Shown here: piece by piece, positions 32,972 through 41,984 of the stretch | How the letters are laid out: every line of letters starts with the position of its first letter | How positions within the stretch are numbered: position 1 is the first letter of the stretch | Assembly: GCF_003217775.1 (NCBI RefSeq) | Contig: NZ_QJVJ01000001.1 | Coordinates: forward strand, 310,001 to 374,000 | Source of the DNA: Paenibacillus flagellatus | GTDB lineage: Bacteria > Bacillota > Bacilli > Paenibacillales > NBRC-103111 | Reading direction: 5' to 3' | Length of the DNA stretch: 64,000 nt | Notes under the pieces: model-generated | The model's input: only the letters and a program-made list of their open reading frames with translations | What the model was told of the DNA's origin: nothing | Database searches by the model: none | Position numbers and translations under genes: made by a program

Positions 32972-34309
32972 CTATTCGATAGGTTCGACGGCGGGCTGCG
33001 CGGCCGGGCTGCGGGTAATGTTCACCCGAACGACGCGCAGCCGGTCGACCTCCGCCACTTCGAAGATGTAGCCGCCGTGCTCGACGCGGTTGCCGACGAC
33101 CGGAACGCCCTCCAGCTCCTTGAACAGCCAGCCGCCGACCGAATCGACCTCATCGTCCTCGATCAGCACGTGCAGCATGTCGTGAATGTCCTCAAGCAGC
33201 ATCCGTCCGTCCACCGACGTCACATCGCCGTTGATTTCCACGCTCGGCCGCCCTTCGTCGAATTCGTCCATCATCTCGCCGACGATTTCCTCCAAAATGT
33301 CGTCGATCGTCACCAAGCCGGCCGTGCCGCCGTACTCGTCGATGACGACAGCGATTTGCGACCGCTTCTTCTGCATGAGACGAAGCACGTGGCTTACTTC
33401 CATCGATTCCGGCACGGTGAGGATCGGGCGAACGAACTTCTTCACGTCCCGCTCCTCGTCCGGGTCGGCCGTCAACAAATCGGTAATGTGCACGAAGCCG
33501 ACGATGCGGTCCTTGTCTCCCTTGGCCACCGGGTATCGGGTATGCTTCGCGGCGTATACGAGCTTCAGGTTGTCCTCGAGCGACAGGTCGACGTACAGAC
33601 AGTCCATATCGGTACGCGGCACCATCACCTCGCGGGCGAGCCGCTCGGAAAACTCGAAGATGTTGTCGAACAGCGCCATTTCGTCCTTGTCGATATGGCC
33701 GCTCTTCGCGCTCTGGTTCATCAGGATGCGAATTTCTTCCTCCGTGTGCACTTCTTGCTCGGACGCGGGCTCGACGCCGATCGTCCGCAGCAGCCGGTTG
33801 GCCGCGCCGTTCAGCACGACGATCGCCGGCATGAACAGCTTGTAGAACCACATCAGCGGCGCGGACAGCCAGAGCGACGTCGCCTCCGACTTTTGGATGG
33901 CGAGCGATTTCGGCGCCAATTCCCCCAGCACGATATGCAAAAACGTGATGACCGCGAACGCCACGAGAAACGACACGGTATGGCTCCATACCGCATCCGC
34001 GGCGCCGAGCTTGGAAAGGACCGGCTCCACGATCAGTCTGGAGACGGCGGGCTCCCCGACCCAGCCGAGACCGAGCGAGGCGAGCGTAATGCCGAGCTGC
34101 GTCGCCGACAAGTACGCGTCGAGCCGCTTCGTCACCTTGAGGGCGTACTTCGCCCGGCCGTTTCCTTCGTTGACCAGCTGCGTCAGCCGCGACGCCCGTA
34201 CCTTGACGAGCGCGAATTCCGCCGCCACGAAAAATCCGTTCAACAAGACAAGAAATAGTACGAGAGCCAAATACAGGACGAGCTCGCCCAGATGAAATTC
34301 CGTTTCCAT
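32972..34309 (-). CDS. CNNM/HlyC-CorC family membrane protein with CBS domains
   Basis: 445 residues. A DUF21/CNNM membrane domain (LVLYLALVLFLVLLNGFFVAAEFALVKVR, residues 9-37, to about 200) is followed by paired CBS domains (MVPRTDMDCLYVDLSLED...; DRIVGFVHITDLL...; QIAVVIDEYGGTAGLVTIDDILEEIVGE near 320-347) and a C-terminal CorC_HlyC domain. Such proteins act in magnesium or sodium efflux and are often mislabelled haemolysins. The gene is followed by the AI-2E transporter 16 bp downstream, suggesting one transcript. Confidence 0.9.
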   Translation of the reverse strand: METEFHLGELVLYLALVLFLVLLNGFFVAAEFALVKVRASRLTQLVNEGNGRAKYALKVTKRLDAYLSATQLGITLASLGLGWVGEPAVSRLIVEPVLSKLGAADAVWSHTVSFLVAFAVITFLHIVLGELAPKSLAIQKSEATSLWLSAPLMWFYKLFMPAIVVLNGAANRLLRTIGVEPASEQEVHTEEEIRILMNQSAKSGHIDKDEMALFDNIFEFSERLAREVMVPRTDMDCLYVDLSLEDNLKLVYAAKHTRYPVAKGDKDRIVGFVHITDLLTADPDEERDVKKFVRPILTVPESMEVSHVLRLMQKKRSQIAVVIDEYGGTAGLVTIDDILEEIVGEMMDEFDEGRPSVEINGDVTSVDGRMLLEDIHDMLHVLIEDDEVDSVGGWLFKELEGVPVVGNRVEHGGYIFEVAEVDRLRVVRVNITRSPAAQPAVEPIE

Positions 34310-34357
34310 TCGTTCACTCCCCGTCCTTAAGCCGGAGATTCCTCCTTTTTTGAGGCT

Positions 34358-35485
34358 TTACACCGTCGCCCGGCGCGATTTGAAATCGACGTCCCGGTAA
34401 TAGGCGTCCGCCACGAGCAAATTCGGTCCGCAGCAGGCGGCCTCGTCGCAATGGCAGTTCACGCGCAGGTTGAGCGGATGGTCCAGCCACTTCGCGAAAA
34501 TGGCGTCGAACGAATCCCGCTCCATGTTGCCTAGCGGCGGCAAGTCGGCAAAGTCGGTGACGTGCACGTCCCCGTTGAACAAATTCACGTTCAGCCGGTT
34601 GCGGCCGTCCGGGTCGTTGCGCACCGTCACGTTCGGCTCGCGGCGCAGCCGCCGGACGAGCTCCAAACCGTCCGGGTCGTCTCCGCAAGCGAAAAACGGC
34701 AGCGTCCCGAACAGCATCCACAGATCGCGATCCCTCTCGTCCAGCAGCCTCGTGACCGCTCCGCGAATTTGGTCGAGCGACAGCTGCGGCAAGCCGGCCG
34801 CGAACGCGCTCGGATACATCGGGTGCACCTCGTGCCGCTTGCAGCCCATTTCGACGATCAGGCGATGAATGTCCGCGATGTGTTCGTGCGTACGGAAGTT
34901 GATCATCGATTCGGCCGAGACGAACATGCCGCCCTTGCTCAGAGCGGATGCGTTGTCCATCATCCGTTCGTACATCTTGACCGCCGTCTCCCGGCCGACC
35001 GGATGGCCAGCATGCACGAACCCGACGCGGTGAAAATCGTCCGCACCCGTATAATTGAACGAGATGTGCATGACGTCCAGATAGGGCGCCATCATCTCGT
35101 ACCGGGACAGGTCGAGCGTCACGTTCGAATTGATCTGCGTGCGCACGCCCCGCTCCCTGGCGTATTTCAACAGCGGCACGACGTAGTCCTTGACCGTGCT
35201 TTCCCGGTAGGACGGTTCGCCTCCGGTAATGCTGATCGTCTCGAGATGCTCGACCTCGTCGAGCCTCCGCAGCACGTCGGCGAGCGGCACGCGCGCGCCC
35301 TCGGTCATCGTGAGCGCATCTCCCACCGCGCAATGCTCGCAGCGCATATTGCATAAATTCGTCACGGTAAATTCCACGCTTGTCAAAACGTGGCGTCCGT
35401 ACCTTCGCAGCGACCGGATCGGATCCCAAGGATCGTATTCGGGCGACAACGGAGGCAGGGCGACCGCCGGATCGTATCGGTTCAT
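34358..35485 (-). CDS. yfkAB: Radical SAM/CxCxxxxC motif protein YfkAB
   Basis: 375 residues. The radical SAM cluster motif is TNLCNMRCEHCAVGD (three Cys, residues 43-50), followed by ISITGGEPSYRE. The C-terminus contains NCHCDEAACCGPNLL near 352-366, the CxCxxxxC motif which defines the YfkAB family and may bind a second iron-sulfur cluster. The protein is widespread in Bacillales; its reaction is not known. It is a single gene, with a terminator of the HD-GYP gene upstream at 35541-35575. Confidence 0.88.
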   Translation of the reverse strand: MNRYDPAVALPPLSPEYDPWDPIRSLRRYGRHVLTSVEFTVTNLCNMRCEHCAVGDALTMTEGARVPLADVLRRLDEVEHLETISITGGEPSYRESTVKDYVVPLLKYARERGVRTQINSNVTLDLSRYEMMAPYLDVMHISFNYTGADDFHRVGFVHAGHPVGRETAVKMYERMMDNASALSKGGMFVSAESMINFRTHEHIADIHRLIVEMGCKRHEVHPMYPSAFAAGLPQLSLDQIRGAVTRLLDERDRDLWMLFGTLPFFACGDDPDGLELVRRLRREPNVTVRNDPDGRNRLNVNLFNGDVHVTDFADLPPLGNMERDSFDAIFAKWLDHPLNLRVNCHCDEAACCGPNLLVADAYYRDVDFKSRRATV

Positions 35486-35540
35486 CTGTCCTTCCCCACC
35501 TGACTGTTCCTTATCTTTCCCATTTTACCCGATACCACTT

Positions 35541-35576
35541 CAAAAAGAAAACCCCGGCCCCATAAGGCCGAGGCCT
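35541..35576 (-). terminator. Terminator of the HD-GYP gene
   Basis: CCTCGGCC and GGCCGGGG pair (one wobble) around TTATG on the minus strand, then TTTTCTTTTTG. Confidence 0.85.
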
Positions 35577-35607
35577 TATGCGATTCCGGGATCGGAGAGC
35601 ACGCCTG

Positions 35608-36717
35608 CTACGCGCCCGTTTCCGTCAGCTTGACGTTTCCGACGCCGACGACGATCAGCGCCAAATGCTTGGACATGTCGACCTCGTACGGGACGTCTAC
35701 CGTCCGTCCGTCAGGCTCTTGGAAGATGCGTACGACCGGCCGCTGCGGGAACTGGCTGTTCACGTCGACGACGACGCCCGTCTGCCCCGTATTGAGCGTG
35801 ACGGTGACGCCGAGCGGATAGATGGCGACCTTGTCGCGGAACAGCTCCACCTTGTCTTTCTCGTACAACGAATCGGCGCCCGTATACAGAATCTCCATCG
35901 CCTCGTGCGGCAGAAGGGCGGAACGGTAGACGCGGTTCGTCGTCATCGCGTCGTACGAGTCGACGAGTCCGATCCACCGGGCGAAATCGTGGATCTCCTC
36001 TCCGCGGATGCCTCTCGGATAGCCGCTTCCGTCCATCCGCTCGTGGTGCTGAAGCGCGCAGTGCGCGGACAGCAGCGGGATGTTCGGCTCGTCCTTCAGC
36101 ATGCGGAAGCCGAACTCGGCATGGCGCTTCATCGCTTCGAACTCCGTTTCGTGAAGCTTGCCGGGTTTTTGCAATATGTCGAGCGGAATTTTCGTCTTCC
36201 CGACGTCGTGAAGCAGCGCGCCGAGACCGAGCGTCGTCAGGTCGCTCTGCGAATACCCGGCCGCCAAACCGAGCATCGTCGCGTAAATGCATACGTTCAA
36301 CGAATGCTGGTACAAATACAAATCGGTCACGCTGATGTCCGTCAGCATAATCATGGCGCTCGGGTTTTCGCACAGGTCGTCGATGATCATCGTCAGCGCT
36401 TCCTTGAACGCCTTGCCCATGTAGGGCTGGTTGACCGCCTTGCGCGGCAGCGAGTCCATCATGATCCGCTTGAAATTCGTGCGGATGACGCCCATCGCGA
36501 AGCGTCTCGTCTCGTCGCTGATCGGATCGCGGATGACGATATCCTCGGTCAGCCGGTCTTCGATGTACAAATGCGCGACCCCGAACTGGGACAGCCGTTG
36601 AATCATGCCTTGCGTCAGCTCGACCCGTTCGCCCAGCAGCACGAGTCCTTCCTCGTTATATACTTTTTTCCCGAGCCGCATGCCGGGACGGCATTGGCTG
36701 ATCGGCACTAGCCTCAT
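35608..36717 (-). CDS. HD-GYP domain protein (c-di-GMP phosphodiesterase-like)
   Basis: 369 residues from the ATG at 36717; an in-frame GTG at 36729 is a less likely start. An N-terminal DUF3391-like region (LVPISQCRPGMRLGKKVYNEEG) is followed by the HD domain with HSLNVCIYATMLG, GLGALLHDVGKTKIPLDIL (HD pair near 184-185) and HHERMDGSGYPRGIRGEEIHDFARWIGLVDSYDAMTTNR, which holds the HHExxDGxGYP GYP-motif in full. All expected metal ligands are present, so cleavage of cyclic di-GMP is likely. Its promoter is at 36758-36786. Confidence 0.9.
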   Translation of the reverse strand: MRLVPISQCRPGMRLGKKVYNEEGLVLLGERVELTQGMIQRLSQFGVAHLYIEDRLTEDIVIRDPISDETRRFAMGVIRTNFKRIMMDSLPRKAVNQPYMGKAFKEALTMIIDDLCENPSAMIMLTDISVTDLYLYQHSLNVCIYATMLGLAAGYSQSDLTTLGLGALLHDVGKTKIPLDILQKPGKLHETEFEAMKRHAEFGFRMLKDEPNIPLLSAHCALQHHERMDGSGYPRGIRGEEIHDFARWIGLVDSYDAMTTNRVYRSALLPHEAMEILYTGADSLYEKDKVELFRDKVAIYPLGVTVTLNTGQTGVVVDVNSQFPQRPVVRIFQEPDGRTVDVPYEVDMSKHLALIVVGVGNVKLTETGA

Positions 36718-36757
36718 ACGACTTCCCACGTTTCCCCATCATTTTCTAATTCGGCGA

Positions 36758-36786
36758 ATATAAATAATGTACTGGATAACGTTCAA
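36758..36786 (-). promoter_or_regulatory. Promoter of the HD-GYP gene
   Basis: On the minus strand TTGAAC (36781-36786), 17 bp, TTATAT (36758-36763), 41 bp upstream of the start codon in an AT-rich gap. Confidence 0.5.
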
Positions 36787-36872
36787 AAGAGCAACAAAAA
36801 ACATCAAAATTCGACAAGCTAACCAAGCTAACCTGACTGCAAAAACCGGCGTTCAACGTCTTATTCGCGACC

Positions 36873-37688
36873 TTATCCCGGAAAGCCGACCGTATACATG
36901 TACAGGAGCACGACCGCCGCGAGTGCGAAACGGTAATACGAAAAATAAGTCAGCTTCAGCTTGCCCACCAGCTTGATGAACGTCACGACGGCGAGAAGCG
37001 CCACGACGAACGACACGACGAAGCCGACGGCCAGGAAGCCGATATCGTCCGGCGTCATCGTACCGTAGCTTTTCAGCAGCTCGTAGCCGGTCGCCGCGCA
37101 CATGACCGGAATCGCGATCAGGAACGTGAAGTCTGCGGCCGCCGCCCGGCTCGCGCCCGCCAGCATCCCGCCGGCGATCGTGGCGCCGGAGCGGGAGAAG
37201 CCCGGCCACAGCGACAAGCATTGCGCGATGCCAATGAACAACGACTGGCGGTACGTCAGCTCGTCCATGTCGGTCGCCGTTATTTTCGGCTGCTGCTTCT
37301 CGCCGACGATCATGAAGATCCCGCCCGCCACGAGGCCGATGACGACCGTTTCCGGCATGAACAGCATCTTGATCCAATCGCGGAAGACGAACGCAAGGCC
37401 GAGCGCCGGAACGATCGCAAGCGCGATATGCAGCAGGTTGATGCGCCGAGGCTTGGCCCGAGCCGCCTCGTCTCTCATCCCGAACAGCCGCAGCACGCGC
37501 CGCCAGTAAATGACCGCAACCGCCAAAATCGCGCCGAGCTGGATGACGACCTCGAACGTCTCCGCTTTGTCTCCCGTAAACCCGAGCATATTGCCCGCCA
37601 AAATCATATGGCCCGTCGACGACACGGGCAAAAATTCCGTCAAGCCTTCCACGATTCCGATGACGAACGCAACCCATAAGCTGAACAT
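36873..37688 (-). CDS. uppP: Undecaprenyl-diphosphatase UppP/BacA (copy 2)
   Basis: 271 residues. EGLTEFLPVSSTGH near 14-27 and PGFSRSGATIAGG near 165-177 are the two catalytic signatures. Overall helices align with copy 1 at 31025 but the sequences differ throughout (for instance in the LFGMRDEAARAKPRR loop), so this is an old duplication or separate acquisition, not a recent repeat. Two carriers-recycling enzymes may separate vegetative from sporulation use or give bacitracin tolerance (inference). Confidence 0.93.
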   Translation of the reverse strand: MFSLWVAFVIGIVEGLTEFLPVSSTGHMILAGNMLGFTGDKAETFEVVIQLGAILAVAVIYWRRVLRLFGMRDEAARAKPRRINLLHIALAIVPALGLAFVFRDWIKMLFMPETVVIGLVAGGIFMIVGEKQQPKITATDMDELTYRQSLFIGIAQCLSLWPGFSRSGATIAGGMLAGASRAAAADFTFLIAIPVMCAATGYELLKSYGTMTPDDIGFLAVGFVVSFVVALLAVVTFIKLVGKLKLTYFSYYRFALAAVVLLYMYTVGFPG

Positions 37689-37746
37689 GGCTTCCTCCCG
37701 CTAAATTTGATTAAGGATTGAGACGCCCCGTCGGAGCCCCCGTCGG

Positions 37747-39183
37747 CTACGGCCGCACTTCAATCCATGCCGGATCGGCGCTTTGCCGGATTTCCGCGGC
37801 GTCCCGCAGCTGCGACTCCAGCACGTCCCGGATAAATTCGGGCAAATGGTAACGAACCGTCTCCCCTCGGCTCAAGGAGACGTATCCGATGCCGAACGTA
37901 AACATGTCGATCGTGCCGACCGCGTATTGGCGATCCGGCTCGAGCGGCTCCCCGTTAATCCGGATCGATCGGATTTTGCGATACGGCTCGTCTTCCGGAA
38001 CGTACTCCACCCGAACGCCGGACAGGCAAAGCGTCCCGAGCGTCTTGCCGCGAAAGCCGAATCCTTTGATCGGCTTGTCGACGAACTCGTTCAGCAGCGC
38101 CTCCTCCAGCGCTTGGCGAAGCTCCGATCCGCGCAGCCGGACGAGGCACGGGTTGATCGGGGACGGGCATATTTCGAGCAGCCGAAGCCGGCTGACGGGC
38201 CCCGCCTCCAAGCTTTGCAAAATTTGTCCGGCGTTCACGACGCCGAGCTCCGCCCCCGTCCAGCGGCGAAGACCGGACGCCAGCAAATTGCCCAGCTCCG
38301 AGTCGCCTTCCGGCCGTATGCCGAGCGGCCGCTCCAGTTCGGCGACGCTCGGCTCCAGCCGCGCCCGGCTTGCGGCCGCTTCGTCGCGGATCATCGCTTC
38401 GATGCGGGAGGACGGCGGGAAATCGTCCGTATTCCAGCACGTTCCCCGCGCAAGCCGCAGCGCCCCCGTCTCCGGCTCGTACCGGAACTCCAGCTCGCCG
38501 ACGTACCGTCCATGGGCGCCAGCCGCCGCTATGTAGGTATTTCCGATCCGGAGCGGCTGCTCCAGCAAATGGTGCGTATGGCTGCCGATGATGACGTCGA
38601 TGCCGTCGATTCGCTCCGCCATCGCTTTGTCGTGGGAGAGGCCCAGATGAGACACGACGACCAGTACGTGGACAAGGGGGCGAAGCTGCGCTGCGAGCCG
38701 GCTCACCGTCTCATAGGGCTCCAGGACGCGCCAGCCGAGCAAGGTGTAGAAATCGGGGAAGTAGGCGGTGAGGCCGATGACGCCGACACGCAAACCGCCC
38801 CGGTCGATGATCCGGTACCGTTCCATCCATTGCGGCGGCTGCCCCGTCGTCTCATCGAGCAAATTGCCGCATACGACGGCGTAGCCGTTTCTGCTCGCGT
38901 AAGCGTTCTTCAGCTGGTCGGGAGTAAACGTCAGCCCCTCGTTATTGCCGGGAACGACGAGATCGTATCCGGTTTCGTTCAGGACCGCGATATTCGCCAG
39001 TCCGACGCTGCCTTCCGTTTCGGGGCGCATCCGATCCATATGGTCGCCGCAATCGATCGTGATCGTATCGGCCCGATCGTGCCGGCCGCGCAAACGGTCG
39101 AGTGCCTCGGCGATTCGGGGCATCCGTTCGAAATGACTGTGGATGTCGTTCGTATGGTATAAGACCAGCTTTCGTTCGTTCAT
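37747..39183 (-). CDS. Metallophosphatase/5'-nucleotidase (YunD-like)
   Basis: 478 residues. The calcineurin-like metallophosphoesterase domain shows VLYHTNDIHSHFERMPRI (residues 7-24), IDCGDHMD, VPGNNEG and GSHTHHLLEQPLRIG, all metal-ligand motifs of UshA-type nucleotidases. A C-terminal 5'-nucleotidase domain (LGNLLASGLRRWTGAELGVVNAGQI; FGFRGKTLGTLCLSGVRVEYV) completes the fold. Unlike UshA there is no signal peptide, so it probably works in the cytoplasm, as YunD of Bacillus is thought to do. Confidence 0.88.
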   Translation of the reverse strand: MNERKLVLYHTNDIHSHFERMPRIAEALDRLRGRHDRADTITIDCGDHMDRMRPETEGSVGLANIAVLNETGYDLVVPGNNEGLTFTPDQLKNAYASRNGYAVVCGNLLDETTGQPPQWMERYRIIDRGGLRVGVIGLTAYFPDFYTLLGWRVLEPYETVSRLAAQLRPLVHVLVVVSHLGLSHDKAMAERIDGIDVIIGSHTHHLLEQPLRIGNTYIAAAGAHGRYVGELEFRYEPETGALRLARGTCWNTDDFPPSSRIEAMIRDEAAASRARLEPSVAELERPLGIRPEGDSELGNLLASGLRRWTGAELGVVNAGQILQSLEAGPVSRLRLLEICPSPINPCLVRLRGSELRQALEEALLNEFVDKPIKGFGFRGKTLGTLCLSGVRVEYVPEDEPYRKIRSIRINGEPLEPDRQYAVGTIDMFTFGIGYVSLSRGETVRYHLPEFIRDVLESQLRDAAEIRQSADPAWIEVRP

Positions 39184-39361
39184 GATGCGCCGCTCGCCTC
39201 CTCACACCTATCAACTTTGTATTCATTCGAGCCGGTCCCAAAAAGTTCCTGCCGGCATGTATAAAACCGGACCTGTTGCCCCATATTAGAATTTGGCTGA
39301 AGCCGATTTCCATTACATACCAAACCCACACACGAACCAGTCGCAAGGAGGAGAACAACGT

Positions 39362-39781
39362 ATGCATTTCATCAGCCAGCACATCCAACAACAGGCGAAT
39401 CAAATCGGTCACTTGACGGAGCAGCTGTTGCGGGAAGAACAACGGGTATCCAGCATCGCTTCGGGCATGGTGCGCACGGAGCAATCCAACGCGGCGCAGC
39501 TCGAGCAGCTCGCCCAACGCGAGCGCCAATCGGCCAACCAGCTTCAGCAAATGCTCCACCATACGCAGATGGTCTCGCAGCAGTTGAGCCAAATTTCGCA
39601 AATGTGCACCCAATTGAACGGCGAAGTGCAGCGTCTCATGTCCCAATTGGGTACGCATACGCAGACGCCACTCTATAACGAAATCGCCCAGCCTTCGTAC
39701 ACCCAGTCGTTCGTTACGCCGGCCGCTCCTTTCGGAACGTACCATCCGCAAGGAACGATTCAAAACGGCGGCATTCAATAA
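39362..39781 (+). CDS. Gln-rich coiled-coil hypothetical protein
   Basis: 139 residues, starting at ATG 39362 behind a strong AAGGAGGAG. The first 95 residues are a Gln-rich amphipathic helix (QQANQIGHLTEQLLREEQR; QLQQMLHHTQMVSQQLSQISQM), probably a coiled coil; the tail is Pro/Gly/Tyr-rich and ends THTQ...NGGIQ. No signal peptide or membrane segment. It resembles small spore or coat-associated proteins in composition only. Not recognised; followed by its own terminator. Confidence 0.7.
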   Translation: MHFISQHIQQQANQIGHLTEQLLREEQRVSSIASGMVRTEQSNAAQLEQLAQRERQSANQLQQMLHHTQMVSQQLSQISQMCTQLNGEVQRLMSQLGTHTQTPLYNEIAQPSYTQSFVTPAAPFGTYHPQGTIQNGGIQ

Positions 39782-39821
39782 CGACGAGCAAAGAAGCTCG
39801 GATCGCTCCCGGAAGGGAATC

Positions 39822-39860
39822 GAAAGCATAGATGAGCCTCCCTCATTCTATGCTTTTTTT
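39822..39860 (+). terminator. Terminator after the Gln-rich protein gene
   Basis: AAAGCATAGA and TCTATGCTTT pair around TGAGCCTCCCTCAT, where an inner TGAG/CTCA stem adds stability, followed by eight T. Confidence 0.88.
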
Positions 39861-39923
39861 TGCCGTCCATGCAAGGAAGTGGTACACTGGACTACAACAC
39901 GAAAACCCGGGAGGTGCTCTCCT

Positions 39924-40673
39924 ATGCAGCTTGCGATTCGGCTCTTTGCAGGGCTGTGCGACGTGTTCGGCGCTTCGACGGTTACGGTTCAGACGGACGG
40001 GAGCCCGCTTACCGGCGGCGGGCTGAAAGCCCGGCTCGCCGAGATCAAGCCGGAGGCCGCCGCCCTCATCCATTCTTCGTTCATCGCGAAAAACCAAGCC
40101 TACGCGGGCGATGACGAGCCGCTTTCCGTCGAGGATGAAATCGCCCTGATCCCGCCCGTCTCGGGCGGACAAGGCGAGCTGCCGGAAGCGGCCGGCGTCG
40201 ACGTCGACGCTTCCTTAGGCTTGCATCGCGTCACGTCTCGTCCGCTGTCGATAGAGGAGACGTGTGCAAAGGTCGCGGACGACGAGCACGGTGCCGCCCT
40301 CGTCTTCGTCGGCACGACGCGGCGGACGACGTTCGGAAAGCGGACGACGCTGCTCGAATATGAAGCGTACGTCCCGATGGCGTTGAAGACGCTCGCTCAG
40401 ATCGAAGACGAGATCGGCTCCCGATGGCCCGGCTCCCGTTGCGCCATCGCGCATCGGATCGGGCCCGTTCCCGTCGGAGAGACGAGCGTCGTTATCGCCG
40501 TCTCGACGCCGCACCGGGCCGATTGCTACGAGGCGAGCCGCTATGCGATCGAGCGGTTGAAGCAAATCGTGCCGATCTGGAAAAAAGAAGTATGGGACGA
40601 CGGCTCCGAATGGAAAGGCCCTCAGAGCGGACCATGGAATCCGCTCGCTTCCAACGACAAAGCTCCGGACTGA
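39924..40673 (+). CDS. Fused MoaD-MoaE molybdopterin synthase
   Basis: 249 residues. Residues 1-82 are a ubiquitin-like MoaD (IRLFAGLCDVFGASTVTVQ; VEDEIALIPPVSGG), ending in the Gly81-Gly82 pair that in free MoaD is the C-terminus carrying the thiocarboxylate. The chain continues through a 15-residue linker into a MoaE domain (residues 98-240: VTSRPLSIEETCAKV, ALVFVGTTRRTTFGK, IAHRIGPVPVGETSVVIAVSTPHR, PIWKKEVWDDGSEWKG with catalytic-site Lys residues). Fusion of both subunits is known from MoaX of mycobacteria, which is cut after the GG. Molybdopterin synthase adds the dithiolene sulfurs. GGGAGG precedes the ATG. Confidence 0.9.
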   Translation: MQLAIRLFAGLCDVFGASTVTVQTDGSPLTGGGLKARLAEIKPEAAALIHSSFIAKNQAYAGDDEPLSVEDEIALIPPVSGGQGELPEAAGVDVDASLGLHRVTSRPLSIEETCAKVADDEHGAALVFVGTTRRTTFGKRTTLLEYEAYVPMALKTLAQIEDEIGSRWPGSRCAIAHRIGPVPVGETSVVIAVSTPHRADCYEASRYAIERLKQIVPIWKKEVWDDGSEWKGPQSGPWNPLASNDKAPD

Positions 40674-40695
40674 TCCGGAGCTTTGTCGTTTTATC
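40654..40695. terminator. Bidirectional terminator overlapping the end of the MoaD-MoaE gene
   Basis: AACGACAAAGCTCCGGA and its exact complement TCCGGAGCTTTGTCGTT flank CTGA, so the stop codon lies in the loop. A and T tails serve both the MoaD-MoaE gene and the convergent NlpC/P60 gene. Confidence 0.88.
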
Positions 40696-40712
40696 CTCGT
40701 TAAGGTATGGCG

Positions 40713-41819
40713 TCAAGTCGCGATCCGTCTTGCAGACAAAAACGTCTTTTTCCAGTACGCGTTGTTGATGTTCGAAATTTGCACGCCGTTATCCGGCGCG
40801 GGCGAAGAGTGAATCATCAAATTGTTGCCCATGTAGATGCCGACATGCCCGACCGTTTTGTTCGTCTTGAATCGCCCCGGCACATAGAAGAACAGCAGAT
40901 CGCCTTTTCGCAGCACTTTCCGGCTGACCAATACGCCTTGCCGGGCTTGCGCTCTCGCCGTACGGGGAAGACTGACCCCGTATTTGCCGTATACGTACTG
41001 CGTAAACGACGAGCAGTCGAACTTGCCGGTTTTCGAATACGGTCCGGCGCCGAACAAATATTTGATGCCCATATAGCGGCGTGCCGTCGAGATGACGCCG
41101 TTCATGTCGATGTTTTTCAGCACCGGTACCGCCTCGCCGGCCGGGTCGAGGACGACGGATGCCGATACCGCTTCGTTGTCGAGCTCCATGCCGACAGAGG
41201 CCGGCGTTTCCGTGCCTTTATACGGATCGGCGGGATCGTCCGCGAAGCTGAGCGCATCCGTCTTGCCGTCCGGCTCGGCCGGTGCGGCGATCGCCGTGCG
41301 ATCGACCGTCTCCTGTGCAGGCTTGAGCGCGATTTCGCCGTCGCGCTGCTCGTACGAAATGTCCTCGCGGAACAGATCGGCCAGCGCCGATACCGGGATG
41401 TGCAGCCCGCCGTTCGCCAGCTTGGCCGGTTCCGGCATCGTCACGGCGTCGCTTTCTTTTACGGCTTGATTGCTTGCGCCCGTAAACTCGAATACCGCAT
41501 CGTTATCGCCCATTCGCAGCTTGCCCGCGCTCGCGTCCCAATCCGTTTGGAAATCGAGCAGCTCGGCGAGCTTTTGCCCCGATATGAACGAGCTGCCGTC
41601 GACGGTCACGATCGGGATGCGGCCCTCGTCGGCCGTTAACATACCGGCGCTGCCGTCTCGCTGGGACTGCGTTGTCGGATGCTGCAGTTGCTGCTGCTGT
41701 TGCGAGCCCGATTCCCCGGACTGCCGGGTCGTTCCTCCGTCTTGGCGGGTGCAGGCGGTCGTGGCGGCAAGCGCCACCGTCAGAAGCGATAGTGTCAATC
41801 GGCGCGGCATATTGTTCAT
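40713..41819 (-). CDS. NlpC/P60 cell-wall peptidase lipoprotein
   Basis: 368 residues. LTLSLLTVALAATTAC is a lipoprotein signal with Cys near residue 23, followed by a Ser/Gln-rich linker (QQQQQLQHPTT). Residues 60-165 resemble a copper amine oxidase N-terminal-like stalk (VDGSSFISGQKLAELLDFQTDWD). The catalytic NlpC/P60 domain is at 240-368: Cys in KFDCSSFTQYVYGKYG, His in TVGHVGIYMGNN, and a third polar residue in MIHSSPAPDNG. These enzymes cut gamma-D-glutamyl bonds in peptidoglycan stem peptides. Confidence 0.9.
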   Translation of the reverse strand: MNNMPRRLTLSLLTVALAATTACTRQDGGTTRQSGESGSQQQQQLQHPTTQSQRDGSAGMLTADEGRIPIVTVDGSSFISGQKLAELLDFQTDWDASAGKLRMGDNDAVFEFTGASNQAVKESDAVTMPEPAKLANGGLHIPVSALADLFREDISYEQRDGEIALKPAQETVDRTAIAAPAEPDGKTDALSFADDPADPYKGTETPASVGMELDNEAVSASVVLDPAGEAVPVLKNIDMNGVISTARRYMGIKYLFGAGPYSKTGKFDCSSFTQYVYGKYGVSLPRTARAQARQGVLVSRKVLRKGDLLFFYVPGRFKTNKTVGHVGIYMGNNLMIHSSPAPDNGVQISNINNAYWKKTFLSARRIAT

Positions 41820-41942
41820 GATGTCGTTTCGCTCTCCTCGCGTCGTAATGGAATATACGGATAGGTTGAGGAGGAGCCGGTCGAATTATGCGATTTGGCC
41901 GGGGAGCCTGGGAATGTAAAAAGTGGTTTTGCTTATGGAACG

Positions 41943-41974
41943 AAAACGCACCGGCGATGGCCGATGCGTTCGTT
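41943..41974 (-). terminator. Terminator of the RCC1-repeat gene
   Basis: AACGCATCGGC and GCCGGTGCGTT pair (one wobble) around CATC on the minus strand, then TTTTCG. Confidence 0.7.
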
Positions 41975-41984
41975 CGTTGTACGG

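Noticed and set aside
32972-34309. Haemolysin label for the CNNM/CBS protein
   Set aside because: The domain architecture is that of ion-efflux CNNM/CorC proteins; nothing indicates membrane-lytic activity.
34314-35429. 371-codon frame opposite in phase to the radical SAM gene
   Set aside because: High-GC shadow ORF; the overlapping frame has full radical SAM and CxCxxxxC motifs.
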